Shown here piece by piece: positions 1-13,382 of a stretch of 64,000 bases of DNA. Under the pieces are notes generated by a model. That model was not told the DNA's origin and made no database searches. It worked only from the letters and a program-made list of their open reading frames with translations. The translations under genes and the position numbers were made by a program. This stretch comes from Plectrocnemia conspersa (lineage: Eukaryota; Arthropoda; Insecta; Trichoptera; Polycentropodidae), in the NCBI GenBank assembly GCA_009617715.1, contig VTFK01000152.1, positions 1,736,001 through 1,800,000 of the forward strand, in the 5' to 3' direction. Position 1 is the stretch's first letter, and each line of letters opens with the position of its first letter.

Positions 1-940
1 CAGACTCTTTGTTTTTGTTTAAAACAGATCTTAACTTTTTGGTTTTTGAAACAGCTAAAAATTTGCGCTTTAAAACTGTTTATATAGCTCCGTCCGCTTG
101 AATACGCAATATCAAAAGCGAATTGGTAGTAAATTGTTTTTTTAATAAATAATAATTATTATTAGTGTGTATTTAAAATTCAGAGAATATTTTCAATCGA
201 GATTTTTAGGTTTGAATAGGGTTTTTAAATCAATATAAATGTATATTCATTAAGGTTTATTCAAAAATAAAAAAGTATTTTATTTTTTAATATAAATTGA
301 TAATACATAAATACTCAAAAATACATAAAAATAAAAGTAATGAATAAATTAATTTTATAATAAATAATTTTTAAATAAAAAGAAGCTAACTGAAATAACC
401 TTCTTCTTTCTCTGTCCAAAGATCAAATTGCGCACATATAAAAACCACATATTTAAGGAGACAATTTATTTATGTTAGACCAATGAAAAATATGTAATGA
501 TTAGCAAATTAAAATTAAAAATTCATTCTTGGAATAATATAAAAAGACATTTTTACCACATATTGTTACCAGAATATAGGTATTTTTAGTGATTCAATAC
601 CGATATTTTAATAATGAATAGTCTGGATTACTGTTATTGAAAACCATAATATGTACAATTATATTAAAAAGTCAATACTACTCGAGAAGATTGTACTATG
701 TCTTATAGAAATAAGATAACAACTCTTTTATACAGAAAAGCTCAATTCAAGATTCTAGGCATATGCCGTTTGACAGTTACCCAATAAAAGTGATGCCTTC
801 ATTTTTTTGCTTGACATGCTGTATAAATATATCAGTATTCCACCTACGTACCAATGCAATAATCGTAACCTTAATATACTATTCCGGGCATAAATATTGT
901 TCCAGCAATTCAATATCCTGAATAACATAATTGTAACGCA
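1..940. other. slit: AT-rich intron, nothing recognised
   Basis: Low-complexity A/T runs with no open frame, repeat or motif cluster that I can support. Assigned to the slit intron only because the first recognised exon lies downstream on the same strand. Confidence 0.5.
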
Positions 941-1310
941 AACAGCTCGTAAGTTTCACGGGGGGATGAAGGCCCAACCAACTCTTTCGTGGATTCGAAG
1001 GGTTCACTGTATACGTACGTATACATTATGAACGTCCATCGACTCCCAAGTGGTTATCGACCATAGCAATCCTTTGTAGCAGGAGGGACTCCTTAAATTC
1101 CACCGCCTAATACCTCTCTGTGCCCTTTGTGCCTTGTGTTGCTAGCAAACACCGGCACAAACAAAATCGAAGATTATTTTCGTTGAAATAATTTTGAACG
1201 TTTACGGCGAATCCCGGACGGTACGTGTTTCGGCATCGAATCCCTAAATAATATGCATATAAATTTGGAAATACGTCTGTGCGTATTGTGTTTGCTGAGG
1301 GGCGTTCAAT
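940..1310. promoter_or_regulatory. G+C-richer intronic island (candidate enhancer)
   Basis: An abrupt rise in sequence complexity inside AT-rich intron, including the palindromic stretch GTATACGTACGTATAC near 1010. There is no ORF or transposon signature. Regulatory function is inference from composition alone. Confidence 0.3.
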
Positions 1311-2585
1311 AAGTAGTTTGAATTATTAAAAATTTTGTATATATTTGCAACAAAAAACACAAAATATATCGAATGAAAGATTTAATTTGCTCAATGGCTG
1401 TATTGATAAAACAAGTCTAGTAATGTACACCACCTCTAATGAAGCATGAGCATATCTTTATAAGCAAAATCATTATCGTCGCTTCGATACTAAAAAAAAT
1501 CTGATCTGTGTTCTAAAATAGACAATTTTTTTAATGTTTTTGTTAAGCAAAGAACCTTTGTTCAATTGCAGCTTTTTACTTGTAAATTTTGTTGGGTCCC
1601 TGGAAAGATTTATGTTTTATAATATTATTTTCTCTTCTTAAGAAACATGACTATTTGTTTCCAGTTATATTTATTCTCATTTAGATTGAAATATATTTCC
1701 AAATGCTCACCACTTATTAAACGCTCCTCGCAGTACATAAAGCCATTAGAATTCCGTAGGTATCGAAGCCTTGTTTCGGCGTGTCCCGAAATTAATTGGC
1801 GTAAATAGTAAGCGCCCGTCGATTTCGCATCTTCCATTAACGTCGACCCCGAAACGTAAATTAAGCCAAAACCCTCGAGTTTATCGAATTTCTGATGATG
1901 TTTTGTGCTTCAATTTCGTTGTCTCTCTCGAAAAAATCTCGCTGCCAAACAAAAGTGTTGTGTTTCCAAAACAGAAATTAAAAGATGAGCTCGAAACGGG
2001 AAGATCAAAGATGTAACTGAGACGGTCCCTTTGTAAATTATTTGAGTAAAATATTATTATGACGATGAAATAATTGGAATTTCTCAGAATCTATAATTAA
2101 CGTAAAAATGAGCTTCAAACGATGTAGGAATCAGCTTTTTATAATATGTTTATAACCTTATATTGTTGCATAATTTAATACATAACATTCCAAAAAAATA
2201 TATTCGCGCGTAGGTATTTAATAAACTCTCTAATATTGTTATGATCATACTACATTAAAAGTTAAATAAACTTCTCTTCTTAAATATACATATTTGTTAA
2301 TAAATAATATTTTAGACTGTAATATATTTGCTTATATTATGTATTAAGTTTAAATCATTGTACAAATTAATTAAGCGCTACTATTTAATTCACTTAAATT
2401 TGTTTGGCGCTTTTAAATGTTAAACTCAACTCGACCTTTGATAAATTTAAACCTCAAGTATTTAATCTGCTTTCCAATTTATTTTAGGATCAGGAAATAG
2501 CGCAGTTGATCTAAAATAAATAATCTAATAATCCATGACATACAAATCAATGCAATAAAATTATATTTATATGTATAATAGATAC
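1310..2585. other. Mostly AT-rich intron
   Basis: AT-rich apart from a moderately complex patch at about 1720-2030. That patch is open on both strands (81 codons on +, 70 on -) but neither translation resembles a protein I know. The rest is simple A/T sequence. Confidence 0.4.
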
Positions 2586-2830
2586 GAGATGGATCATGAC
2601 GTAGCGCTGCGTCATTCAATTCAATGTTCATTCTTGGCGATTCGAAGGTGACATTCTGATTGGACCAAATCTAACGATCGATGATGTCGGCTCAAAGTAC
2701 TGGGTAGTCTGTGTAAATTTACCGTGAGCTCCACTGGTCGCGAGTTCAGGGCTGAACTTTCTTGTATTTCCAAGTTGTAATTGCCGTGATTTTCTTACAG
2801 TGCGTGTGTAAAATTGTTAAGAAATTGTCT
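2585..2830. promoter_or_regulatory. Complex island, possible enhancer or promoter
   Basis: Contains an 18-bp near-palindrome at 2597-2614 (TGACGTAGCGCTGCGTCA, a paired CRE/AP-1-like half-site arrangement) and an inverted CCAAT box (GATTGGACC) about 60 bp further on. The block ends in a G+C-richer run near 2720-2760. An alternative promoter or 5' exon is conceivable but I see no decisive initiator. Confidence 0.3.
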
Positions 2831-5800
2831 AATAATGAATATATACATACACGATATTGTGTCATATAGTCTCCAAGGCGTATCAAAAAATATTTTAACT
2901 ACTTATGATTAGATGACTTGATGGGAACAATTGCTTTTCTTGGTCTGATTTGGCATGCCTTTGCTCTTTTTATTCCAAGTCAGGAGCGAAGTGGTAGTTC
3001 TATGATTAAGCGATTAACCAGTACTTTAGAAGAGTCGTATATGTCGCTAAATATTATATTTAGTGTGTCTAAATTTAAAATCGGAATTAGTAAATATTAT
3101 ATAATTCCAATCGATCATCACAGTTTACGGCTTACCTAGATTTTCCTAATCCGTCAAAAATAATAAAAATAATAATTCACCAATGCGAGAGCGTGAGCAA
3201 AATAAATTAGTGTTTTAAACAATTGTTAGGTTCGTTTTAATTTATTTTTGGAAGAATCGGCTTTTACTAAATAATTCAATTATTTCTTTGTATATGTAAA
3301 GTAAAGTTATACTTTTGTACCACATCATCTTATAAAAAATATATTACTTTACATACTGACTTCCCATATATGTATCCCATCAATAAACATGGTGTAGGTG
3401 CCAACGATGAAACACTCCTAATTCTTGTTTGAAAGTTTCTTATAATTTATTTAATTGATTTTTTGTCCATGTACAAAAATAGTAAAAAAAATATAAAGGT
3501 GTATTATGTCATCCTCTACTGGAAATATATAGTGTGTTCAATGGCAGTTTTACCTTCGATTTTTATACATTTTCAGTCCCACGCAAACATCATAATCAAG
3601 ACGCGTTCAAGAGATGACACTAAACATAAATTGTTACGATCGCAATACACCTTTATATATTACCAAACATTCGAAGAGCGAAAGCGAACCACCACATGCT
3701 AAATAAATATCCATAATAAAAAACCTATGTATTACGAATTTAGTAGACCCTTTGACCCTATAATATAGTCAATATATTATAATATGAAGATCATAAATCA
3801 CTTGGGAAATAACCGAGATATAATTGCAATATGTAATATGATACATATCTCAACAGATTTGCGAATCAATATTTGGTATGCGAGTCTTCAATTGAAACTC
3901 ATGCGAACGATTATAATTATGATTAATATTATACAGCGTATTTGTGTGGGTTGTTTCGCTAATTTAGAATGTAAACAATGGGTCGTTGAAATTGTTATCT
4001 TGTTGGTTTTTAATCGACTTAACCGCAAAGTAAATTATTAATTTCTAATCTCGTAATCGAATCGTGCGGCTGATCAATAAGTTGTTTATGTTTCTCGGAA
4101 TTGGATTAAAAATAAATTTTAATCTTATCCTTGATAAAGTTTCAAATGAAAAATATTATTTTATAAGGTGAATTTTTGCACGATTTCATTTAAGCGTTAC
4201 CAATATCGAAAATCTCTCGAGAACTTGCCATACGCGCGAATGCACCTTTTATACATCGGGGTGAACTTTCAACTCGAACTTTATTGGCTTCTATGATTAT
4301 CACTCTATATTTATAAAATATATGAAAATATAATTTCTTTTTTTGAGGTTAAAAAAATATATATTAATTGCGAGTATTACAAAATTTGACTACTCACACG
4401 TGTACATACTTATTAAAACTGTACAGTGTTATTATAATTAAAGTGTTTTCATGAAGTAAGTGAATTTTTAATTAAAGGTAAATATTAATGATGTGACTTT
4501 GCATGTTATTTATGCGGCAAATTTACCTCTTTTTTTTATTATTATGCAAATATATTGTAATTTGAATTATGTTTTTTAAACGCAAAGGTGAAACTATGCA
4601 TGTTTAGCTTTTATATTATGTCACATTTTAATACAAATATGAAATATGAAGCGTTTAAAATTGCGCACACGTAAATAGCGTTATGGAAAAAAATTATACA
4701 TTTTTCATTAAAATCCAATCTGTCTATTTGTGTGTTCCTTTGAAAAATATGCAAATAAATATTTTTTTATTTTATGCAAATTGCCTATATTTTATTTGTT
4801 TAAATATTGATAAAAACTTCTTTTAAAGTAATATGCCTTGTAATTTTAAATTACATTTGTAGTCGTTTATTATATTTTTTTCATATTCAAACTTTTTGTT
4901 AGAGTATTAATTATTTTAATAATATATTATAAAACATAATATAATAAAACCTTTAATTCAGTATCTAGGTACTTTATACAATATTATTGAACAATAAAAA
5001 TACAATTATTTTATAATAAATATTATAAAAATATCCATATTATAATATATAATGTATCCATCAATTACTACATTGATTTCGGTTCGATTTTATAAAATAG
5101 AAAAATTACAATTTTTATACTAAAATCGCACAAAAAAATCAGTATTTTTTTAATGTAGTCTACTATTTTATTTTATTTTTATTTGGATACAATATTCTAC
5201 ATATTTTACGGTTTAATATCACTTGCTTGGATTTAATTTTATTACAATTTTTCACTTGAAAGATTCAATGATCTAAATTATATTTTTTTAGCTAACCAAA
5301 TTAAAGATTTTTTCTACTGAAAAAATTGCTATTTTTATTATTGTTAAATATTTGGAATTGTCATACAAATTATCAGTATATTTTTTTTAATATAATTTCC
5401 CTGTCAAATGCTGATAAAATACAATTATTTTGGCTCGTTCCTTGAAATTTTTTATGCCTGTTATGTTGTGATCTTATTTACATGAATTTTTGTGCAGTGT
5501 TTTTCCCGTATTATTGCTCCATAAAATTTAGATTTCAACACAGATTTTGTACTACTAAAAACTTGGTTCTAGAAAAAATTTCGCTTGAAATTTTTCGACT
5601 TATATTTATTTTATTAATATTGAATCATTTCCTAACTTAGCAAAGTAAATAAATATTAATATTTTTTTAATAAATGCATTGCCTACTTGAAAATATTTTA
5701 AATTCAATGCTATTATTTTTATTTTTTAATATATATGTATATAAATCATACAAATTTTAAAAATATTACTTTATAAAACAAGATTAGCTTTTTTATAACG

Positions 5801-6345
5801 CAATTTCTTAACAACTGTGCATTTATGAGTTTATTAAAGTGTTTGTTTATATTGCTTTTCGAAGAACATGTTGGACTTCTGTGATTGCCTATCTGGACTT
5901 AGTCCAAATGAAAAGTAGCTATTTTTCTCGATTTTCTAAAGGCTAAACATTAGATTGTTTCAATGTCGGACATATGTGGCGATGACGATAAGGATATAAA
6001 TGATTAAGGAAACTAATTATTTTTGTATTGTTTAATAATTAAATAGTTAGTTGATTTTATTTGATCGTTAATAATGCTAAGATGTTTTTACCAAATTGTA
6101 AGAATATAATCTATAAACGGAGACCTTTTATATTAAAAACCAAAAATATATCTGATTCGAAATCAACATACAAATCGAGGTTTTTATCAGAGATGAAAAT
6201 TTTATCATTTCTCAGTAATTTACGTGTAAATCTTATAATTACGCAATATTGTGTTTGTCTAAGCCCAATTAAATAATATTTCATTTATCTAAAAAAAATC
6301 ATTTTTATCTTGTGTACCTTAAAAAGTAGGGTATTAAAAGGTTAG
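2830..6345. other. AT-rich intron, nothing recognised
   Basis: About 3.5 kb of A/T-dominated sequence with only short chance reading frames. A small richer patch at 4190-4290 is the only interruption. No coding, RNA or transposon signature was seen. Confidence 0.5.
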
Positions 6346-6790
6346 ATTTGTTGGTCCCAAAAACGTTGACCATATCAAAGATGGCTTCTCACGCAGAACA
6401 GACAGGTCGGCGCCAGTTTTTATTGACACGAAAACGTCCGACCCCTTCGGGCAAAGGTGAGCCGATAAAACGCGAAAGGGTTCGAAATTGCGACCCCCAC
6501 CGCCCCAGGGATAGTTTAAATTTTTATACCCCCATTCGCGACTTTACTGCCGCCATTCGCCGGAATGCGTCTTGTATGACTCCAGAATTAATTCAAACGC
6601 ACAGGACTGTTACTTTTTGAAACGTCCCTGCCTTCACCGCATCTCCGAGGGTGAACGGTGAGGAGTTGAGGCGAACTTTAAACAAAACGAAACGCTCTCG
6701 AAATTATTGCTATGTATATTCATCATCCGAGTGCCTCTCCAGAGATATAGAGGGAGAAAGAGAAAACCGCGATTACAATACTGGTTCAGG
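6345..6790. promoter_or_regulatory. G+C-rich island next to LINE
   Basis: A compact G+C-rich block with runs such as CCCCCACCGCCCC and CGACTTTACTGCCGCC. It carries a 90-codon + frame rich in Arg and Pro that looks like composition, not a gene. It is not part of the LINE, whose coding end is at 7180. Candidate conserved noncoding element. Confidence 0.3.
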
Positions 6791-7013
6791 ATAACCGGGA
6801 AAATTTTAAAACTGAATATTTAATTTGTTTTAGCTTTTGCGCAAATTGTTAAGTATATAATCCAATCAAAAAACGCAAACAAAGTTTAAAAAGACAATAA
6901 AATAAATTATATATTAAAGAATACTGGTTCTAAATTTAAACAAATTGTTAAGTTAAAATACATAAAAAATTTACGAGAATACAAATTAAAGGAAAAATAC
7001 ATAAAACTTTTAC

Positions 7014-7040
<27 letters not shown>
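7014..7040 (+). repeat. A27 homopolymer
   Basis: 27 consecutive A on the + strand followed by T5. It lies beyond the 3' end of the LINE, but in the wrong orientation to be its poly(A) tail: the LINE is on the - strand and would leave poly(T) here. Confidence 0.9.
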
Positions 7041-7044
<4 letters not shown>

Positions 7045-7179
7045 TGAAAAAAGAATGAAGCTGATGAGAAAAAACAAATTATACAAAATACATAATATAC
7101 AAAATAAAACACATACAAAGGTAAATAAACCTAGCCCTGTAGACCTGAAACTGATGACACTGTGATGAGCTTAACTGCA

Positions 7180-9884
7180 TCAAAGCAATATGTGCTTAGG
7201 CATTTTATGTTTGTATTTAAATTTAAGTTTTGCTTTGTCGTAATCACCGATTCTTGAAATTAGTGGGTTTGCGTGGTCTCGCGATTTTTTTTTTTTATAG
7301 TATTTTTCGGTTTGATAATAACAGTATTCTTTAATGGTAGGAATTAAATGTTTGGTGTGGAGTTTTTTTAAGGTTAGTATAAAACGGTGTATTATAAATT
7401 ATTTTTATGGCTTTATTTTGAATTACTTGAAGTTTATTAAAATTACTATTACTCGCGTTACTCCACACTGAACAAGCGTAAGTTAAAACAGGTCTGATTA
7501 ATTGTCTATAGACTAGAATTTTATTTTTTTATTGTAAGCGCACTTTTTTTTCTATTAAATATTGATTTTAGAGCCGCAATGGCGCCGAGCCCTTTCGACC
7601 GGAGTTCAGTTATATGTTTATTGAATTTTAGTCTGGAGTCCAGGTGTATACCCAGATATTTAACGCTCGCTCTCCATTCAATGTTATGCCCTTGTTCACT
7701 TTTAATGGGTGCAGGCAAGGGTTGTCTACGTTTAGTGAATATTATTGCTTCTGTTTTGTCTTGATTAATTTTAATTCTCCATTTCATAAAAAATTTTTTT
7801 TAAGTTTTCAAGGGATTTTTTTTGAAGTTTAACTGCAATAGGTTTAAGACCATAAGAACTAGTAAGGATTGCAGTGTCGTCAGCGTACATTGAGAGTTTA
7901 GTATTTTTTTAACATTGGAATATCATTAGTATATAGAATGAAGAGAAACGGGCCAAGTATACTTCCTTGAGGAACACCAGCTGGTATTTTACGCGGTGTC
8001 GAAAATGTATTATTTAGCGAAACAACATAGCTTCGATTCTTCAGGTAAGACCGTAACATGTGAATAATGTAATAGGGAGTTTCATATTTTAAAAGTTTAT
8101 ACATTAATCCATCATGCCATACTGTATCAAAAGCCTTTTCCATATCTAATAATAAAAGACCAGAACTTTTTTTCATATTAAAATCGGCAGATATGTGCTC
8201 TGTTAATCTATTAAGTTGATGCGTAGTCGAGTGATTTTCGCGGAAACCAAATTGCTCATTAATGAGTTTGCTATTAAGAGATTCCTTTAATCGAGATAAT
8301 ATAATTTTTTCAAATAATTTGCTAAATGAGGGAAGTAAACTTATCGGGCGGTAGTTAATTGGTATGTTATCTGCTTTGCCAGGGTTTTTTTTATCGGATG
8401 AATTTTGCCGTTTTCCAGATTATTGGGAAATATCCAAAAGATAAGCATGAATTAAAAATGTTATTTAAGTACTTAAAGCAAACAAAAGGAAGGTTTTTAA
8501 TCAATATATTCTCTAATTTATCTATACCTGGAGCCTTTCTATTTGATAATCGTTTAACAATACTAAGAATTTCTGATATGCCGACTTGGTTAATGGATTT
8601 TTTATCTATTGGAGTTTTACTAATATCTTTAATTGCCCGGTCTACTTTATTTTGGGTTTTTTGGTCAATGTAATTTTGCGTAAGTTGATAAGATGTAGAA
8701 AATGTCTCAGCTAAAATCTCGACCTTCTCCTGAGTCGTGTTAGCTACGTTGTTTCCGGTTTTTAAAGGTGGTATATTTGAGTTTTTATTTTTAAGCGATT
8801 TCGTCATTCTCCATAAGGAATTATCTCCCGGTTTCAAAGCTTTTAGTTTACGCGACCACGAAGCGTTTTTGATGTTTTGAATTTGAACGCGAATTTCATC
8901 AGTTAGTTTGTTAATTAGAGTTTTAAGTTGGGGCGATTTATTTTTGTGCCATTGCTTTCTCATATTATTTTTAATTTTAATACGTTTAATTATTTCTGGG
9001 GTGAGTTCTATGTTATTCCAAATATTTTTACGCGACGGAATTGATGATATTTTGGCCTGCTCGATCACGGATGTTAAGTAATGAATATCATCGTCAATAG
9101 TTTTAGTGTCATTTGAGGTATAATTCTGTCGTTTAATCAATACCCGAGACTCTACTATGCTTCTGAATCGCTTCCAATCAGCCTTTGCATAATTGAAAAC
9201 GACCTCAGACACCATCTCGACCTCACCGTCCAACGTAAAGAATACTGGAAGGTGGTCCGAGGACAGAGCCTGGATGCAGTGCATGTTTGAAATCCGGGAA
9301 TTACCCTTGACCAACGTTATGTCCAGAATTGACGGAGTCGTGTGGTTGGTAGGATAATGCGTTGGGGATTTCGGAAAATTTACAGTAGTGTCCGTATCGT
9401 GTAAATAATCAAAGATTAATTTACCGGATCGATTCGCACCGGGGCAATCCCAATGCATGTGTCTCGCGTTAAAGTCTCCAGTTAATATCACGGATTCTCC
9501 AAGACGAAACACATCATCAAGGTCACCTCGAAGCAACCTGTCACCGGGAGAATTATACCCCGCGACAATTATTATTAATTTATTATCGTGTTTAATTTGT
9601 ATCGCGACAGTTTCAAGATTAGTCGTGTTTGTTGTAATGCGCGCGTGTTTAATTGATTTTTTTTACAAATATCGCGACCCCTCCGCCTGGCCTTGAGAGA
9701 CGGTCCCTCCGGAGGCAGACAAAGTTCGGTATAAAACGTTGACGTGTGGTTTGAGGTAAGATTCGGTGATTACGACAATATCAATTTTGTACTCACTGAT
9801 CAGCAGTTCCAGTTCTCCAGTTTTATTTCGGAATCCGCGTGAATTCCACGTCAAAACGTTGAGCCCCACCTTAGAAGAGCACAT
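7180..9884 (-). pseudogene. LINE ORF2 (endonuclease + reverse transcriptase), broken
   Basis: The N-terminal apurinic-type endonuclease shows LNVLTWNSRGFRNK (catalytic Asn), VVITESYL (catalytic Glu), VILTGDFNARHMHWDC and SSDHLPVFF. The reverse transcriptase shows RKAPGIDKL, LLLDMEKAFDTVWHDGL (first catalytic Asp), AGVPQGSILGPFLFILYTND and, in another frame, MYADDTA (catalytic Asp pair, about 7880-7895). A C-terminal tail with LTYACSVWSNA ends at a TGA at 7180-7182. Frameshifts sit in homopolymers: an 8-A run near 9662 and a 7-A run near 7905. All catalytic residues I can check are intact, so decay is mainly by indel. Confidence 0.9.
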
Positions 9885-11088
9885 CGAGATATTCGACCAT
9901 CATCAAGGCGATCTCCATTTTGCTGGCACACTTTCCAGCCTTGGTCCTGATTTCTTGAAGGACGAGCAACATCCTGCGTAGCTCTGAAGTTGGCATTGTG
10001 TCTGAGAGGGGCTCCTCAGGCTGCCTGGTTTGGGGACGTTGTGGCGCCTTGTTTATTGGTGCTGGTGCGGCGCCAACCTGGGCGTTCCATGAAGTGGCTG
10101 ATGAGATCACTGCTGGGGTGGTTGAGGTTTTTACCAACGCTGGTTTCGTTGGTTTCAGTGCAGGAAATTGCGCTTGCTCGAGGTTGAATATGTTGTTCGG
10201 CTGCGACGAGTGAACAGTGGGAGTCGGTCTCTGTTGTCTCTTCTGAGTTTTCTGTAGGTATTCTAACCTACGAGGGCAGTCCTTAAAATTGGCCGGATGG
10301 TCTCCTCCACAACCAGTGCAGATGGCGGGTGCTTCTCGGTCCTTCTTAGAGCACTCGTTCGTGGCGTGGTTTCGGGGCATTTGACGCACCTGGGAGCTCG
10401 TTGACAATTTCTTGCAGCGTGGCCGAATTGTTGACACCTGAAACATTGCGTTAAATGCAACTTATTACGCTTGTACTTTTCAAGCGTGGCCTTGGTGAAA
10501 CAAACGTACCGGATGCTTCTTATAGTGCTCGTTGTTGTATTAGCCGGAAACTGGACAAGGTAGAGCCTGGAGTCTCCTTGTTTCTCGGTCTTGGTCTTCA
10601 TTGCCGTCACCTTGACGACGCTAAGTCCTTGACGTTCGAGATCTGCGGCAATGTCTTCGGTGGGGACCTCTGGGGAGCCCTCTCAGCACGGATTTCACTG
10701 TTTTATCGTCGTCGGCGGTGAATGTGAAAGGCGCGTTGGCCCTTCAGTCCATCCATTAACAACGCGCGTGCTTCAAACGACGCGCAAAGTACTGACACAT
10801 TGCCACTTCCCGTGTATCGCAACGAGAAGTTCGATGTTTTGTGATCGACTTAATTAAGTCGATCGTCTGGAGGTGTGTTCCCGTGATCTCTACGATCACA
10901 GGCGGTATCCTCTGCTGCTTCCTTTCGATCACTTCGGGAAGCTTTTTTTTCATACCTGTTTTGGCTCGTGGTCGGAGGCATCTTAGCATCCTGGGAAACT
11001 TTCGATGTCTTTTTTGGGTACCTGCCACTCGTGGTCTGGCAGGCCTGAAGTTGATTGTGAGGCGTTTAGGTACGCCTTCAACGTTCAA
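9871..11088 (-). pseudogene. LINE ORF1 (Gag, CCHC zinc knuckles), broken
   Basis: Remnant of the nucleic-acid-binding Gag protein. The N-terminal part holds PPVIVEITGTHLQTIDLIKSI-like sequence (about 10850-10920). Next comes an RRM-like stretch (about 10560-10730, ADDDKTVKSVLRGLP then LYLVQFPANTTT). Then come zinc knuckles CFRCQQFGHAARNC, PRCVKC and ICTGCGGDHPANFKDC (about 10290-10450). A proline- and glutamine-rich tail follows. The pieces lie in different frames, so at least two frameshifts are present. Its end overlaps the start of ORF2 by 14 nt, as is common in this group. Confidence 0.85.
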
Positions 11089-11129
11089 AGAGAACGCTTG
11101 CGCGTCTGCGCCTTCTTCATGGCGCTGTC

Positions 11130-11930
11130 TTTGTAGCTAATTGCAGTGGGCGTGTCTATCGTTGCATATAGATTCGATGGTTTTCAAGAGAACAAATCTT
11201 GAGGCACTTGTTAAAATTAGGGAACGCAGTTTTACTTTTTCTGGAAGAACAGAAAGTCCACTCAAAAGTAGGAACAGTTGAACAAAAAGGATTGTATCTA
11301 TTGGTTGGCTTACCAGGCAGAACTTGTCCACTGTACGAATAAGATAAATCATTATAATAAAGTTTAGCCACCATTATTGTAATTGGAACATTAATGGAAT
11401 TTTAAAAGCTTTCTTGCTCAATTAGAGGCAAACGTTCTTGCAAACTTCTTAATATTTAAGGAGGTTCTTGACTAAGTAGAAACTAAAAATCTACAATTTT
11501 TTTTTTTGATACATTGCAGAACTTATTTAAAATTCAATTCTATATTAACTAAATGAAAACTAGTTGAAGATGCTGACTTAAACTTAGAAAAAAAACTGGT
11601 GTCCCTTGAGAATAGAATATCCTTGTACCGTAAAACAATCTATGAAAGCTAAAATTATGTTTGCAATGACATATACATATCTATGTGAATCTTTGAACAT
11701 GTGACAATGAAACTGAGACTAATTAACTTAACCTCAATATTCAAAAAGTGTTTTGCTATATTTGCAAAATCCAGTAAATATTTTAACAGCAGTGTAATTA
11801 TATTATTCTTCTTTTTAGCGTAAAATACAATACGTCTAATATAATAGATTCGTATTTTCCGATAACTAATCAAATTATTCTATTAATTAAAACGAGATTA
11901 AAGATTAGAACGTATTAACCGCTTTTTATA
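11130..11930. other. AT-rich intron beside the LINE 5' side
   Basis: The first ~250 bp may still be LINE 5' untranslated region, since I see no clear boundary. The rest is AT-rich with no recognisable feature. Confidence 0.4.
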
Positions 11931-12640
11931 GTGTATCGGTTGTTGTTATGCGCCTTATCTCGGAATGCGCACAAAAGATTTATTCATTATCCCCATCGCA
12001 TGACTCGAATGACTCAAGATGATTCTAAGATTAGGTTTTGAGGGTTGGAAAAATTGACTTTATACATGCGAAGCTCCCCTGTTGCGTTTTACACCGAACC
12101 TAATCACCGTAAACCTCGGGAGCGCATCACGGAAAGAACAAAATTTAATTTGCCCCTCTCGACGGGCCACGTATAATAATGGTTGTTCGAAAAATTTGAT
12201 TGTTTCCCCGTGTTGACATTTTCTCCTCGCAAAGGACGAACGAGGAGTGCGGAGCACGTCCCGGAGTGCGCGTTATATACTTGTATAAAATACGTATCAG
12301 TCTCCGAGGGATACATATCGCATACATCAATGGAGTGATGTAGAAAGGGGCTCGCTTCGCCTAAAAGGCGTCCTCGATATTAGGATAAAAGTGTACACGT
12401 CCCCGAAAAAAGGACGCTTTGGTGGCTGAAGGGTAGGAAATATCAAAAAGGAAGGGGAAAAAAGAAAGACACAACATCGAATTGGCCACGCTCGAATAAA
12501 ACTGGAAAGCGCAATTACCCCGGAATATCCGTCTATGAGAATAATATCGAAGGGCTTAAGTTTTGTGTCTGCTTTTCATCGGGGATTATGCGGAAGATGT
12601 AAATTGCCGATGGAGAGGATGAAAGATGCAGCGCTCGCTG
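11930..12640. promoter_or_regulatory. Large complex island (candidate conserved element)
   Basis: About 700 bp of balanced composition in AT-rich surroundings. Several overlapping short frames lie on the - strand at 12060-12330, none resembling a protein. Candidate regulatory block; conservation untested. Confidence 0.35.
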
Positions 12641-13021
12641 GCTTATGAGTTGTTTTGCCAAAAGGAAAATGTCTCGATGACGTAAACGTAATCTACACGT
12701 CTCGGAAGAAGGGTCAATGTTTGTGAATAGCTAAGCAGTTGAGCCAAGCTCTCAAAATTAACGACGTATTGTATAAATAATATGATACTCATCTCATCAC
12801 TTACACCCAGATCAATATTATGATAAATGAATAGACTAAACATATCGTTAGATATCAGACTTACTAAGTCAATTTAACGAGGTCACCAAGATATTAATAG
12901 ATTTTAATCTATTCAAAGGAATTTATTTTATAAAGTTTTAATCCACTATCATTTTTGCTACAAATTTGTTTCAAATAATCTTGTTTTTGGCATGTATTTA
13001 TTTTAATTATAATTCGGAATA

Positions 13022-13085
13022 ACGTAGTCTGTATGGTCTAGACTCGTAATCCAGAAGCCGATGGTTCGAGACAGTGCAGCAGACT
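13022..13085 (+). repeat. tRNA-like fragment or SINE head
   Basis: Resembles a degraded tRNA. It has a box-A-like TAGTCTGTATGG, an anticodon-arm-like AGACTCGTAATCCAGAAG and a box-B-like GATGGTTCGAGACA. The acceptor arms do not pair convincingly, so I do not call a functional tRNA. A tRNA-derived SINE remnant is the alternative. Confidence 0.35.
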
Positions 13086-13336
13086 CAAATTTCTGTTTAT
13101 AAAAATGCATTATTATTAAAAAACCGTCCCCAGACTCAAATTGATTTTTATTAATTATAAATTATAATACAAATATCGATTGCTTCAATCATTAAAAATA
13201 AACATTTTTGTAACCTCATAATTTGGCAAAAATAACTTTAGAATCAATTAACAGTCTAAGATTGAAAGTTGTCGATTATTCTCCATATAACTTGGATCAT
13301 TTATGTAGATATTTACTGAAAGTTTTTCTAAGAAAA

Positions 13337-13382
13337 CTTGCCTGAACGATGGAGGAAGGTCATTTTTATCGATAGAATGATT
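13337..13382 (+). repeat. Dispersed motif, copy 1
   Basis: CTTGCCTGAACGATGGAG (18 bp) recurs exactly at 45680-45697, and weaker similarity continues for about 28 bp (ATCGA... after it in both). The two copies are 32 kb apart. Confidence 0.7.

Larger units (their letters stand above)
7100..11130 (-). mobile_element. Jockey-clade-like LINE, defective
   Basis: A roughly 4-kb non-LTR retrotransposon on the - strand with the order expected for jockey-type elements: ORF1 Gag with CCHC knuckles, then ORF2 endonuclease plus reverse transcriptase, then a short 3' untranslated region. Both ORFs carry frameshifts, so the copy cannot be active. No flanking target duplication or poly(A) tail was identified and both outer limits are approximate. 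Assignment to jockey rests on domain order and motif style; a phylogeny could move it to a neighbouring clade. Confidence 0.85.

Noticed and set aside
7014..7040. A27 run as the poly(A) tail of the LINE
   Set aside because: It is A-rich on the + strand, while the LINE is on the - strand and would leave poly(T) there.
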